DNA of 46,486 nt, from positions 1 through 46,486 of the forward strand of contig CATYVH010000013.1 of assembly GCA_958413765.1 (NCBI GenBank), in the 5' to 3' direction. The notes beneath the pieces were generated by a model, which saw only the letters and a program-made list of their open reading frames with translations, ran no database searches and was not told the origin of the DNA. Source of the stretch: an uncultured Collinsella sp. Lineage in GTDB: Bacteria; Actinomycetota; Coriobacteriia; Coriobacteriales; Coriobacteriaceae. This document shows, piece by piece, positions 23,881 to 32,435 of the stretch. Position numbers and translations under genes: made by a program. The stretch's first letter is position 1, and the number at the start of each line of letters is the position of its first letter.

Positions 23881-24135
23881 TTATTCCACGGTGCCGTAGA
23901 CGGCGCCCCAGCCGTGGGCGGCCAAGGCGGAGTTGAGCTGGTCGCAAAGTGACTGGCGGTCGTAGTAGCCGGGCGGCAAAAGGTTCACGATTTCCATGAG
24001 GTCGGGCGCCAGGTCCAAGATTTCGGCCTGTACGATCAGATCCAGGCGGTCGATGGCGTGGCGGTCGTAAAACAGTCCGTCGACCAGGCGCTGCAAGTCG
24101 CCGAATTCCTCGGCCTGAAACGATCCGTACTCCAT
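23881..24135 (-). CDS. Small hypothetical protein, 84 aa
   Basis: I do not recognise this acidic, soluble protein. It starts MEYGSFQAEEFGDLQRLVDG and has Leu/Ile-rich helices (RLDLIVQAEILDLAPDLMEI) and a C-terminal LPPGYYDRQSLCDQLNSALA segment. No membrane segment or metal motif. It is taken as real because AGGAGG stands 5 nt before the ATG at 24135, and because its codon use is normal. It is divergent from the aminotransferase gene, sharing a 150-nt upstream region. Fold guess: a small helical bundle; function unknown. Confidence 0.7.
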   Translation of the reverse strand: MEYGSFQAEEFGDLQRLVDGLFYDRHAIDRLDLIVQAEILDLAPDLMEIVNLLPPGYYDRQSLCDQLNSALAAHGWGAVYGTVE

Positions 24136-24285
24136 AGTGCCTCCTTGGGCGCCCCACGCCGGCATGCGCGGCGATTCGTAATTGATTGCGATGAACTTAA
24201 TCTATCACGGCTTCATAACGTTGCGACGATGGCGGTCTATACTTAGACGAACTGCAACGTACCGCTTCGCGAAAGGTCGCACCCC

Positions 24286-25590
24286 ATGCAGACGATCTAC
24301 CAGAAGATGGAAACCACCGAACTCGATGCCGCCATCGAGGCGCTCAAAGCCGAGGTCGCCGAGGTCAAGGCCAAGGGCCTGGCGCTCGACATGGCCCGCG
24401 GCAAGCCGTCGCCCTCCCAGGTGGACATCTCTCGACCCATGCTCGATATCCTCAATGCCGATGCCGATCTGCATGACGGCAACGTCGACTGCTCCAACTA
24501 CGGCTGCTTTGAGGGCATTCCCTCGGCACGCAAGTTGGCAGGGGAGTTCCTGGGCTGCCCCGCCGAGCAGACGCTCGTGCTGGGTTCGTCGAGCCTTTTG
24601 ATCGAGCATGACATCGCCGGCATGTTCTGGCGCTGTGGCTCGTGCGGCAGCGAGCCCTGGGACGCCTACGAGGCCGCGCACGACGGCAAGAAGGTCAAGT
24701 TCCTGTGCCCCGTTCCCGGCTACGATCGCCATTTTGGCATCACCGCCGACTTGGGCATCGAGAACATCCCCGTCGCGATGACCGACAACGGCCCCGACAT
24801 GGACGAGATTGAGCGCCTCGTTGCCGCCGACGACTCCATCAAGGGCATCTGGTGCGTGCCCAAGTATTCCAACCCCACGGGCATCACCTTTAGCGAGGAC
24901 ACCGTGCGTCGCCTGGTCGAGATGCCCACGGCCGCGCCCGATTTCCGCATCTTCTGGGACAACGCCTATTGCGTGCATGACCTGTACGACGAGACCGACG
25001 AGCTCGCCAATATCTTCGATCTTGCCCGCGCGGCGGGCACCGAGGACCGTGTGGTGGCCTTTGCCTCGACGTCCAAGATTACCTTCCCGGGTGCCGGTAT
25101 CGGCTTTATCGGTGCGAGCCCCGCGGTTATCGCGGAGTTCTCCAAGTGCCTGAAGGCTGGCCTCATCAGCGCCGACAAGCTCAACCAGCTGCGTCACGTG
25201 CGCTTCCTTCCCACCATCGAGGCGGTCAAGGAGCACATGAAAAAGCATGCCGAGTTCCTGCGTCCACGCTTTGAGGCCGTCGAGCGCAAGCTCACCGAGG
25301 GCTTGGGTAACACGGGTTGCGCCACTTGGACTCATCCCCATGGCGGCTACTTTGTGAGTTTTGATGGCCCCGAGGGCTCGGCCCAGAAGGTCGCCGCGCT
25401 TTGTGCCGACCTGGGCGTCAAGCTCACGCCGGCTGGTGCCACCTGGCCCTATGGCAAGGACCCGCGCGACACCAACATCCGCATCGCGCCGAGCTATCCC
25501 ACGGTCGAGGACCTGGAGGCCGCGCTCGATGTGCTGGTGCTGGCTGTCAAGCTCGTCGCTGCCGAGCTTGCGCGTGCCGAGCGCGCCTAA
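24286..25590 (+). CDS. Aspartate aminotransferase, type Ic
   Basis: PLP-dependent class I aminotransferase of 434 aa, the size of the Ic subgroup (relatives in Corynebacterium and mycobacteria, e.g. Rv3722c), which moves the amino group between aspartate and 2-oxoglutarate. PLP lysine is K264 in ASTSKITFPGAGIGF. Other blocks: LDMARGKPSPSQ, NYGCFEGIPSARK, VPGYDRHF, CVPKYSNPTG and IFWDNAYCVHDL, the last with the Asp and Tyr that bind PLP. The N-terminal ALKAEVAEVKAKGLALDMAR helix is typical. GAAAGG is upstream of the ATG, and TATACT at 24238-24243 is a likely -10 box. It stands alone. Confidence 0.9.
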   Translation: MQTIYQKMETTELDAAIEALKAEVAEVKAKGLALDMARGKPSPSQVDISRPMLDILNADADLHDGNVDCSNYGCFEGIPSARKLAGEFLGCPAEQTLVLGSSSLLIEHDIAGMFWRCGSCGSEPWDAYEAAHDGKKVKFLCPVPGYDRHFGITADLGIENIPVAMTDNGPDMDEIERLVAADDSIKGIWCVPKYSNPTGITFSEDTVRRLVEMPTAAPDFRIFWDNAYCVHDLYDETDELANIFDLARAAGTEDRVVAFASTSKITFPGAGIGFIGASPAVIAEFSKCLKAGLISADKLNQLRHVRFLPTIEAVKEHMKKHAEFLRPRFEAVERKLTEGLGNTGCATWTHPHGGYFVSFDGPEGSAQKVAALCADLGVKLTPAGATWPYGKDPRDTNIRIAPSYPTVEDLEAALDVLVLAVKLVAAELARAERA

Positions 25591-25656
25591 CGCGTAGGGC
25601 CCCGCAAGTCCGCGCCCAGTACTGTCCGCACTTTCGATACGTAAAGGAGCGTATAC

Positions 25657-25971
25657 ATGGATTTGGGTATTTCCACCAACCCCACGCCAGAGCTCTACAC
25701 CATTAAGGTGACCGGTGAGATTGATATCTCTAACGCCGATAGCCTGCGCAATGCCATCGACCTGGCGCTCGAGCAGCCCACTGAGGCCGTGGAGCTCGAT
25801 TTTGCCCAGGTGAGCTACATCGATTCGACGGGCATTGGCGTGCTCGTGGGCGCCGCGCACCATGCGGTTGACCACGGCAAGCGCTTTAGCTGCACCAATG
25901 TGCAGCCCCCGGTGATGCGCGTGGTTCAGCTGTTGGGTGTCGACCAGGAGATTTCGATCACCGCTGCATAA
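25657..25971 (+). CDS. STAS domain protein (anti-sigma factor antagonist)
   Basis: Small cytoplasmic protein of 104 aa made of one STAS domain, as in SpoIIAA/RsbV. The phosphorylatable serine is S57 in YIDSTGIGVLVGA. TIKVTGEIDISNADSLRNAI is the usual opening. By family it binds a serine-kinase anti-sigma factor when unphosphorylated and so frees a sigma factor. No kinase, phosphatase or sigma gene is next to it, so its partner must be elsewhere; it may instead act in polar-lipid or growth control. AAAGGAG precedes the ATG. Confidence 0.9.
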   Translation: MDLGISTNPTPELYTIKVTGEIDISNADSLRNAIDLALEQPTEAVELDFAQVSYIDSTGIGVLVGAAHHAVDHGKRFSCTNVQPPVMRVVQLLGVDQEISITAA

Positions 25972-26123
25972 TCTTTGCCCCAAAAGGGCGTGCCGTTTGG
26001 CATATGTTTGTGATGCGCTCGGACGTTTTGGCGTCCGGGCGCTATACTTGACCGAATGAATAGACGAGTTCCGGCCGAATGGCGCGGTGCGGGCTCGAAT
26101 CACATCGAGCCTTGGAGGTATGT

Positions 26124-26693
26124 GTGTTTGGTATTGGAGAAGGTGAGCTGGCAATCATCGTGGTCTTCGGCTTTTTGCTGTTTGGCCCGGATAAGCTCCC
26201 GCAGATGGGCCGTACGATCGGCCGTGCCATCCGTCAGTTCCGCGAGACGCAGGAAAAGATGACGGCGGTTGTCCAGTCCGAGATCATCGATCCGGTAAGC
26301 GAGGCCGCTTCGGCTCCGGTCAAGCCCAAGAAGGCTGCCGTCGATGACGATTCCGATGCGGACGAGGATGCCGCCGAGACGGTAGCGCCCGCCAAGAAGG
26401 AGACCTTTGCCGAGCGTCGCGCCCGTCTTGCTGCCGAGAAGGCCGCAAGCGAGGGTGCTGCTGAGGGCGAAGGCGCTGTTGATGAGGCCGAGGGTACAGA
26501 GCCTGCTGCTGCCGTCGAGCCCGAGCCTGCTGCAGAGCCCGAGCCCGAGCCGGCAGAGCCCACGACGGCTGACCTCTACGCCCGTCGTCCCCGCAAGCGC
26601 AAGGCCGTCGTCGACCAGCTCGCTCGCGAGCTCGAGGCCGAGGACGCTGCCGAGACTGCTGCCGCCGACGCCCCGAAGGGAGGCGATGAGTAA
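26124..26693 (+). CDS. tatA: Twin-arginine translocase subunit TatA/TatB
   Basis: Membrane component of the Tat system that exports folded, often cofactor-bearing proteins. 189 aa from a GTG at 26124, with GGAGG 5 nt upstream. One membrane helix (6-20) starts MFGIGEGELAIIVVFGFLLF, followed by the FGPDKLP hinge and an amphipathic helix (MGRTIGRAIRQFRET). The remaining ~130 residues are a long, acidic, Ala/Glu/Pro-rich tail, as in TatB-like proteins of Actinobacteria. In one-component TatA-type systems the same protein can serve as both. It overlaps tatC by one base (TAATG), so the two are translationally coupled. Confidence 0.93.
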   Translation: MFGIGEGELAIIVVFGFLLFGPDKLPQMGRTIGRAIRQFRETQEKMTAVVQSEIIDPVSEAASAPVKPKKAAVDDDSDADEDAAETVAPAKKETFAERRARLAAEKAASEGAAEGEGAVDEAEGTEPAAAVEPEPAAEPEPEPAEPTTADLYARRPRKRKAVVDQLARELEAEDAAETAAADAPKGGDE

Positions 26694-27484
26694 TGCCTAT
26701 CGGACCTGCTCGTATGCCGCTCTTCGATCACTTGGGAGAGCTTCGTCGCCGCTTGACCATCGTGGTCGTGTCGGTGTTTGCCGCCGCCATCGTGCTGTAC
26801 TTTGCCACGCCCGTGGTGCTCGATATCCTGGAAGACCCCATCCGTTCCTTTGTGCCGGACGGTAAGTTCTACATCACCACCACACTCGGCGGCTTTGGCC
26901 TGCGCTTCTCGCTGGCCATCAAGATGGCCGTGGTCATGTGCACGCCCATGATCATCTGGCAAATCCTGGCATTTTTCCTGCCGGCGCTGCGCCCCAACGA
27001 GCGCAAGTGGGTCGTGCCCACGGTGCTCGCCTCGACGGTGCTGTTCTTCCTAGGTGCCATCTTCTGCTATTTCATCATCATCCCGGCGGGCTTTGAGTGG
27101 CTCATCGGCGAGACCTCGGCCGTCGCTACGGCGCTGCCCGACCTGGAGAACTACGTCAACATGGAGCTGCTCTTTATGATCGGCTTTGGTGTGGCGTTTG
27201 AGCTGCCGCTCATCATCTTCTATCTGTCCGTCTTTCACATCGTGTCCTATGCGGCCTTCCGCAGCGCCTGGCGCTACGTGTACGTAGGCCTGCTTGTGGG
27301 CTCGGCTGTGATTACGCCCGACGGCTCGCCCGTTACGTTGGGTCTCATGTATGGCGCCCTGCTCTCGCTCTACGAGATTTCGCTCGCCATCGCTCGCGTG
27401 GTCATCACCGCGCGCGAGGGCAAGGAGGGCCTGTTCGTGAGCCGTCTGGACCTGTTCTCGGACGACGAGGACGACGAGGAGTAA
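26693..27484 (+). CDS. tatC: Twin-arginine translocase subunit TatC
   Basis: Receptor subunit of the Tat translocase, 263 aa with six hydrophobic segments. Family marks: FDHLGELRRRLTIV at the N terminus, with the conserved Glu and Arg that take part in signal-peptide recognition; FFLPALRPNERKW; LLFMIGFGVAFELPLIIF; and SAVITPDGSPVTLGLMYG. The C-terminal tail is acidic (SDDEDDEE). Six nt separate its stop from hypA. The downstream hypA-hypB pair suggests that a nickel enzyme is among the cargo. Confidence 0.96.
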   Translation: MPIGPARMPLFDHLGELRRRLTIVVVSVFAAAIVLYFATPVVLDILEDPIRSFVPDGKFYITTTLGGFGLRFSLAIKMAVVMCTPMIIWQILAFFLPALRPNERKWVVPTVLASTVLFFLGAIFCYFIIIPAGFEWLIGETSAVATALPDLENYVNMELLFMIGFGVAFELPLIIFYLSVFHIVSYAAFRSAWRYVYVGLLVGSAVITPDGSPVTLGLMYGALLSLYEISLAIARVVITAREGKEGLFVSRLDLFSDDEDDEE

Positions 27485-27490
27485 ATCGGT

Positions 27491-27847
27491 ATGCACGAGG
27501 TTGGCATTGTCAACGGCATACTCGATACAGTGATTCGCGCGGCGCGTGGGGCGGGGGCCTCGCGCGCCGTTTTGGTAACGCTGCGTATCGGGGATATGAC
27601 CGAGGTCGTGCGCGAGGCGCTCGACTTTGCGTGGGAGACGTTTCGCGACGAGGACCCGCTCACGCGCGGCTGCGAGCTTGCCGTGGAGGAGGTCCATCCA
27701 CAAAGCGAGTGCCTGGACTGCGGCGAGGTCTTTGAGCACGACCGTTTCCATTGTCGCTGCCCCCAGTGTGGCGGCGCCAACGTGCGCCTGCTGCACGGCC
27801 GCGAGCTCGATATCGCAAGTATCGAAATCGAAACCCCCGACGATTAG
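27491..27847 (+). CDS. hypA: Hydrogenase nickel-insertion protein HypA
   Basis: Nickel metallochaperone of 118 aa that hands Ni to [NiFe]-hydrogenase (or urease) precursors. The nickel-binding N terminus MHE is present with H2. The structural zinc site is CLDCG (C74, C77) and CRCPQCGG (C90, C93; C88 is an extra Cys). Length fits the family. It begins 6 nt after tatC and is followed after 55 nt by hypB. No hydrogenase structural genes or hypCDEF are in the window. Confidence 0.96.
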   Translation: MHEVGIVNGILDTVIRAARGAGASRAVLVTLRIGDMTEVVREALDFAWETFRDEDPLTRGCELAVEEVHPQSECLDCGEVFEHDRFHCRCPQCGGANVRLLHGRELDIASIEIETPDD

Positions 27848-27902
27848 CCCGCTAGCCATCTAATGATGGGGTATAAAGGGGCCAAAGTAAGGAGCGCTAA
27901 GT

Positions 27903-28586
27903 ATGGCCGAGAAAACGATTGATATCGCGTCGCCGATCCTGTCGCGCAACGAGCGCCTGGCAGATCAGCTGCGTCAGCGATTTAATGAGGCAGGCACCTT
28001 CGTGATCAATGTGCTGTCGAGCCCCGGCTCGGGTAAGACCACCACGATTCTGGGCACCAACGAGCGCCTGCGTGACAAGGCCGGCCTACGCTGTGCCGTC
28101 ATCGAGGGCGATATCGCCTCGGATGTCGACGCCATCACCATGAAGGAAGCCGGCATGCCCGCCATCCAAATCAACACGGGCGGCCTGTGCCACCTCGAGG
28201 GCAATATGATTATGGAGGCCGTTGACGCGTTCGACCAAGCTGTGGGTCTGGAAAACATCGACGTCATCTTTATCGAAAACGTGGGTAACCTGGTCTGCCC
28301 AGTCGACTTTGACCTGGGCGAGAACCTGTCCATCATGATCCTCTCGGTGCCCGAGGGTGACGACAAACCCATTAAGTACCCGGGTATCTTCCAGCACGCC
28401 GGCGCACAGTTGCTCAACAAGGTCGACGTGGCCCCGGCTTTCGATTTTGACATGGATAGGTATACTAAGACACTCGATGACCTCAATCCGCAGGCGCCGC
28501 GGTTTGCCGTGAGCGCGCGCAAGGGCGAGGGCATGGATGCCTGGTGCGATTGGCTCATCGGGCAGATTGAGCAAGCAAGGGCGTAA
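27903..28586 (+). CDS. hypB: Hydrogenase nickel-incorporation GTPase HypB
   Basis: GTPase that drives nickel insertion together with HypA. It is 227 aa. P-loop is LSSPGSGKTTTIL (38-50), and the metal site for dimerisation is in TGGLCHLEG. IFIENVGNLVCP carries the family's switch region and NKVDVAP the guanine-specificity motif. It lacks both the N-terminal CxxCGC nickel motif and the His-rich stretch of other HypB proteins, so it is the short form that does not store nickel. GGAG 8 nt before the ATG; TATAAA (27872-27877) may be a -10 box. Confidence 0.95.
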   Translation: MAEKTIDIASPILSRNERLADQLRQRFNEAGTFVINVLSSPGSGKTTTILGTNERLRDKAGLRCAVIEGDIASDVDAITMKEAGMPAIQINTGGLCHLEGNMIMEAVDAFDQAVGLENIDVIFIENVGNLVCPVDFDLGENLSIMILSVPEGDDKPIKYPGIFQHAGAQLLNKVDVAPAFDFDMDRYTKTLDDLNPQAPRFAVSARKGEGMDAWCDWLIGQIEQARA

Positions 28587-28640
28587 GTCGGCCGCCATAC
28601 GGGCGGGCGTAGCCGCAGAGATACGAGATAGGAGCCTCTT

Positions 28641-31247
28641 TTGAAGCTCATCATCGCCGAGAAAAACGACGCCGCGCGTCAGATCGCCGAGCGGCTGTCC
28701 ACGGGTAAGCCCAAAAAGGACAAGGTGTACAACACCGCCATCTACCGTTTTGAGTGGAAGGGCGAGGAGTGCGTGACCATCGGCCTTGCCGGTCACATCC
28801 TGGCGCCCGATTTTTGCGACAGCGTGCTGTTCGATAAAAAGCTGGGTTGGTATTCGGTGACCGAGGACGGCGAGATGTTGCCGGCCGATATGCCCGATGG
28901 CCTGGCCCGCCCGCCGTACGACACCAAGCGCAAGCCGTTTCTTGCCGATGGTATCTCCATCAAGGGCTGGAAGCTCGAGAGCCTGCCTTACCTCACCTGG
29001 GCGCCCGTCATTAAGCTGCCGGCCGAGAAGGAGCTCATCCGCTCGCTCAAGAACCTTGCCAAGAAGTCCGACAGCGTCATTATCGCCACGGACTTCGACC
29101 GCGAGGGCGAACTGATCGGTTCGGACGCTCTCAACAAGGTGCGCGAGGTCGCGCCGGACTTGCCGGTCGCCCGCGCCCAGTATTCTTCATTTACCAAGGC
29201 CGAGATCACGCAGGCCTTCGACAATCTTGTCTCGCTCGACCAGAATCTGGCCGCCGCCGGCGAGAGCCGCCAGCACATCGACCTCATTTGGGGCGCGGTG
29301 CTCACGCGCTACCTGACGCTCGCCAAGTTTGGCGGCTTTGGCAACGTGCGCTCCGCCGGCCGCGTGCAGACGCCGACGCTCGCCCTGGTGGTCGAGCGCG
29401 AACGCGAACGCATGGCGTTTGTGCCCGAGGACTATTGGCAGATCCGCGGCATGGGCGCCGCGCAGGGTGCTGCCGAGGACGACCGCTTTAAGATTGCGCA
29501 CAAGACGGCACGCTTTACCGACAAGGATGCTGCCGAGACGGCATACGGCCATGTCGACGGCATTACGACGGCAACCGTCGCCGCGGTGACCAAGCGCTCA
29601 CGCAAGCAGCAGCCACCCACGCCGTTTGCGACCACCTCGCTGCAGGCTGCCGCCGCAGCCGAGGGCATCTCGCCTGCGCGTACCATGCGCATCGCCGAGT
29701 CCCTCTACATGGCGGGCCTCATCAGCTACCCGCGTGTCGACAACACCGTGTACCCCGCGACGCTCGATTTGGGTGCTGTGGTGAACAACCTGGCAAAGAT
29801 TAACCCGGCGCTGGCGCCTGTGTGCAAAAAGGTGCTCGCCGGTCCCATGAAGCCCACGCGCGGCAAGGTCGAGACCACCGACCACCCGCCTATCTACCCC
29901 ACGGGCGAGGGCGATCCGACCACGCTCGATGGCGGCCAACGCAAGCTCTACGACCTCATCGCTCGTCGCTTCCTGGCGACGCTTATGGGTCCCGCGACCA
30001 TCGAGAATACCAAGCTCGAGCTCGACGTGAACGGCGAGCCGTTCGTGGCCTCGGGCGATGTGCTCGTGACCCCTGGCTTCCGCGAGGCGTATCCGTACGG
30101 CCTTAAGCGCGACGAGCAGATGCCGCCGCTGGAGCAGGGCGATACGGTCGACGTGTTCGACATTAAGCTCGAGGCCAAGCAGACCGAGCCGCCCGCGCGC
30201 TACAGCCAGGGCAAGCTCGTGCAGGAGATGGAGAAGCGCGGCCTGGGCACCAAGTCCACGCGCGCGAGCATCATCGAGCGCCTGTATGCCGTGCGCTATC
30301 TCAAAAATGATCCCGTGGAGCCGAGTCAGCTGGGTATCGCCATCATCGACGCACTGACGCAGTTTGCCCCGCGCATCACGAGCCCCGATATGACCAGCGA
30401 ACTCGACGGCGACATGACCCGCGTGGAGCGCGGCGAGGACACCGAAGAGCATGTCGTGACACACTCGCGTGCGCTGCTGGCCGGTGTGCTCGACGAGCTG
30501 CTCAAGCATACGCAGGAGCTGGGCGACGCCATCAGCGACGCCGTCACGGCCGATGCGCGCGTGGGCGCCTGCCCCAAGTGCGGCAAGGACCTGGTTATGA
30601 AGACGAGCGCCAAGACCCGTGGCAGCTTCATTGGCTGCATGGGATGGCCCGACTGCGACGTGACCTATCCGGTGCCGAGCGGCGTCAAGGTCAGCCCGCT
30701 CGAGGGCGAGGCCGCCGTGTGCCCCGAGTGCGGCGCGCCGCGCATTAAGTGTCAGCCGTTCCGCCAGAAGGCCTTCGAGATTTGCGTGAACCCCACATGC
30801 CCCACCAACTACGAGCCCGACCTTAAGGTGGGCGAGTGCAAGGTGTGTGCCGAGGCCGGACGCCATGGCGACCTGATCGCGCACAAGAGCGAGAAGAGCG
30901 GCAAGCGTTTTATCCGCTGCACCAACTATGACGATTGCGGCGTGAGCTATCCGCTGCCGGCGCGTGGCAAGCTCGAGGCGACGGGCGAGACCTGTCCCGA
31001 GTGCGGCGCCCCCATCGTGGTGGTCAACACGGCGCGCGGCCCGTGGCGTATCTGCGTCAACATGGACTGCCCGACCAAGGAGAAGAAGCCCGCCCGCGGC
31101 CGCAAGACCACGACTAAGGCGAGCACGGCCAAGAAGACGACGGCGGCAAAGAAGACTGCTGCCAAGAAGACGACCGCCAAAAAGACGACGGCCAAAAAGA
31201 CGACGGCCAAGAAGTCGACTACCAAAAAGACCGCTGCCGACAAGTAG
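28641..31247 (+). CDS. topA: Type IA DNA topoisomerase, archaeal-like, with zinc fingers and Lys-rich tail
   Basis: Relaxes negative supercoils by cutting one DNA strand. 868 aa, starting at a TTG with GGAG 6 nt upstream. Toprim domain: LIIAEKNDAARQIAE at the start and IATDFDREGELIG (acidic metal triad). Catalytic tyrosine Y363 is in GLISYPRVDNTVYP, where bacterial TopA usually has a YxRTDS motif; the SYPR form resembles archaeal topoisomerases. Four zinc-finger pairs (CPKCG, CPECG, CKVC, CPECG with their partners) cover about 650-825. The last ~35 residues are repeats of TAKKT, like a histone H1 tail, expected to bind DNA non-specifically. Second topA copies or TopB may exist elsewhere. A terminator follows. 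Confidence 0.92.
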   Translation: MKLIIAEKNDAARQIAERLSTGKPKKDKVYNTAIYRFEWKGEECVTIGLAGHILAPDFCDSVLFDKKLGWYSVTEDGEMLPADMPDGLARPPYDTKRKPFLADGISIKGWKLESLPYLTWAPVIKLPAEKELIRSLKNLAKKSDSVIIATDFDREGELIGSDALNKVREVAPDLPVARAQYSSFTKAEITQAFDNLVSLDQNLAAAGESRQHIDLIWGAVLTRYLTLAKFGGFGNVRSAGRVQTPTLALVVERERERMAFVPEDYWQIRGMGAAQGAAEDDRFKIAHKTARFTDKDAAETAYGHVDGITTATVAAVTKRSRKQQPPTPFATTSLQAAAAAEGISPARTMRIAESLYMAGLISYPRVDNTVYPATLDLGAVVNNLAKINPALAPVCKKVLAGPMKPTRGKVETTDHPPIYPTGEGDPTTLDGGQRKLYDLIARRFLATLMGPATIENTKLELDVNGEPFVASGDVLVTPGFREAYPYGLKRDEQMPPLEQGDTVDVFDIKLEAKQTEPPARYSQGKLVQEMEKRGLGTKSTRASIIERLYAVRYLKNDPVEPSQLGIAIIDALTQFAPRITSPDMTSELDGDMTRVERGEDTEEHVVTHSRALLAGVLDELLKHTQELGDAISDAVTADARVGACPKCGKDLVMKTSAKTRGSFIGCMGWPDCDVTYPVPSGVKVSPLEGEAAVCPECGAPRIKCQPFRQKAFEICVNPTCPTNYEPDLKVGECKVCAEAGRHGDLIAHKSEKSGKRFIRCTNYDDCGVSYPLPARGKLEATGETCPECGAPIVVVNTARGPWRICVNMDCPTKEKKPARGRKTTTKASTAKKTTAAKKTAAKKTTAKKTTAKKTTAKKSTTKKTAADK

Positions 31248-31275
31248 CCGCACGGTCGAGACATCACCTAAAACA

Positions 31276-31314
31276 AAAACGAGCGAGGACCTCAAAATCC
31301 TCGCTCGTTTTTTT
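31276..31314 (+). terminator. Rho-independent terminator of the topoisomerase gene
   Basis: AAAACGAGCGAGGA (31276-31289) pairs with TCCTCGCTCGTTTT (31299-31312), followed by more T. A perfect 14-bp stem. Confidence 0.95.
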
Positions 31315-31318
31315 ATCT

Positions 31319-31372
31319 GGCAGTTAGGGACGTTCCTTTTCTGCCGGCAGTTTAGGAACGTCCCTAACTGCC
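31319..31372. repeat. Palindromic repeat with GGGACGTTCC core, copy 1
   Basis: GGCAGTTAGGGACGTTCC (31319-31336) pairs perfectly (18 bp) with GGAACGTCCCTAACTGCC (31355-31372). The loop is itself a CTGCCGGCAG palindrome. Nearly the same sequence recurs at 32436-32495, and half of it at 510-541. It ends 20 bp beyond the stop of the zinc-ribbon gene. Confidence 0.85.
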
Positions 31373-31392
31373 GGCTCGGGAACGACAAAGCG

Positions 31393-32376
31393 CTAGTTCA
31401 CCTCGACAGGCTTAGCGCCGGGATAGCGCTCCTCAAAGTCTAGGCGGTACTTATTGTCATTGGTGCCCGCCACGTTGTCGCGCGACAGCGGCGCCACGAT
31501 CTCATTCTTGTGGTCCGCAGGCTTGGCGTATTTCAGGCTGATCTCCCAGGCATCACAGATTGCGTCAATGCGGTGATCCAGGTCGTCGTACAGGGCGATG
31601 ATATCCTTCCAGGAGCTGTAGTTCTTGGAGCTCGTCGGGACGTCCAGGTCCTCGACGATGTCGTAATACTGCTCGATGGTGTCCTCCGTGCGCTCGGCGA
31701 CGTCGGCGAGATTTTGACGGGTGGTTCGATCCTCTTCCAGATAGTTGCCGTTGAAGTTCTGCGCGCAGCCACGGACCTGGCTGTCGAGATCTTCGAGCAA
31801 GTCGTAGTATTCGCTCAGGCGACGGTAGAGGTTCTGCTCGGAGAGCGTTGCTTCGCCGCCATCCTCGTCGTCATCGTCATCATCGTCGTACAGGCTGTTG
31901 GGATTGCCGAGAGGCTTTAGGTCATCGTCGTCGACGTCATGGTGCAGCTTAGCTACCTCGGCAGTCGTCTGCGTGGCGGCGTTGTCGAACGGTCTGATCG
32001 CAAAGAAGATGACCAGGGCGATGATGATCGCCACCAGCACAACGATAACGGCGATAAGCGGCCCGGTGCCGCTCTTTTTGGGAGCGGGGGTCTGTGGCGA
32101 AGCGGGCACGTATGCGGGAGCCGGCTGCTGTTGGGGCGAGCCGCTCGCGACGGGTATGCGCTGCGTGGTCTCGACGGCTTCGGTCCTTGCGGCGGGGTCG
32201 GGGCTATAGGCGAGGGGGTCGTCCGCCTTGGCTTGCGGCGTATCAAGGGAGCCGGTCTGCTCAAAAGCGGGCTGGCTATCGCTCGCGGCTGTTTGCTCAA
32301 CGGGTGCACCGCACGAGGTGCAGAACTTGGCATTATCTTCAAGAAGCTTGCCGCACGAGGCGCAATACCGAGACAT
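31393..32376 (-). CDS. Zinc-ribbon membrane protein, function unknown
   Basis: Protein of 327 aa. An N-terminal zinc ribbon has C5, C8, C19 and C22 (RYCASCGK, FCTSCGAP). A Pro/Gln/Ala-rich linker follows, then one membrane helix at about 105-127 (GPLIAVIVVLVAIIIALVIF) and an acidic run of seven Asp. The outer C-terminal ~150 residues are helical with acidic and aromatic residues (LYRRLSEYYDLLEDLDSQV). Orientation is probably ribbon inside, helical part outside. Such zinc-ribbon plus TM proteins are common in Actinobacteria and Firmicutes without a known job. AGGAG stands 6 nt before the ATG. The gene is flanked on both sides by almost identical palindromic repeats. Confidence 0.85.
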   Translation of the reverse strand: MSRYCASCGKLLEDNAKFCTSCGAPVEQTAASDSQPAFEQTGSLDTPQAKADDPLAYSPDPAARTEAVETTQRIPVASGSPQQQPAPAYVPASPQTPAPKKSGTGPLIAVIVVLVAIIIALVIFFAIRPFDNAATQTTAEVAKLHHDVDDDDLKPLGNPNSLYDDDDDDDEDGGEATLSEQNLYRRLSEYYDLLEDLDSQVRGCAQNFNGNYLEEDRTTRQNLADVAERTEDTIEQYYDIVEDLDVPTSSKNYSSWKDIIALYDDLDHRIDAICDAWEISLKYAKPADHKNEIVAPLSRDNVAGTNDNKYRLDFEERYPGAKPVEVN

Positions 32377-32413
32377 TGCCACTCCTTTCGCCACATTTCA
32401 ATGCAATACGACG

Positions 32414-32419
32414 ATTATA
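32414..32419 (-). promoter_or_regulatory. -10 box of the zinc-ribbon gene
   Basis: Perfect TATAAT on the minus strand, 37 nt before the ATG. The region where a -35 would fall overlaps the edge of the palindromic repeat at 32436, so that repeat may affect expression. Confidence 0.55.
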
Positions 32420-32435
32420 CCCACTGCCCCAAGAA

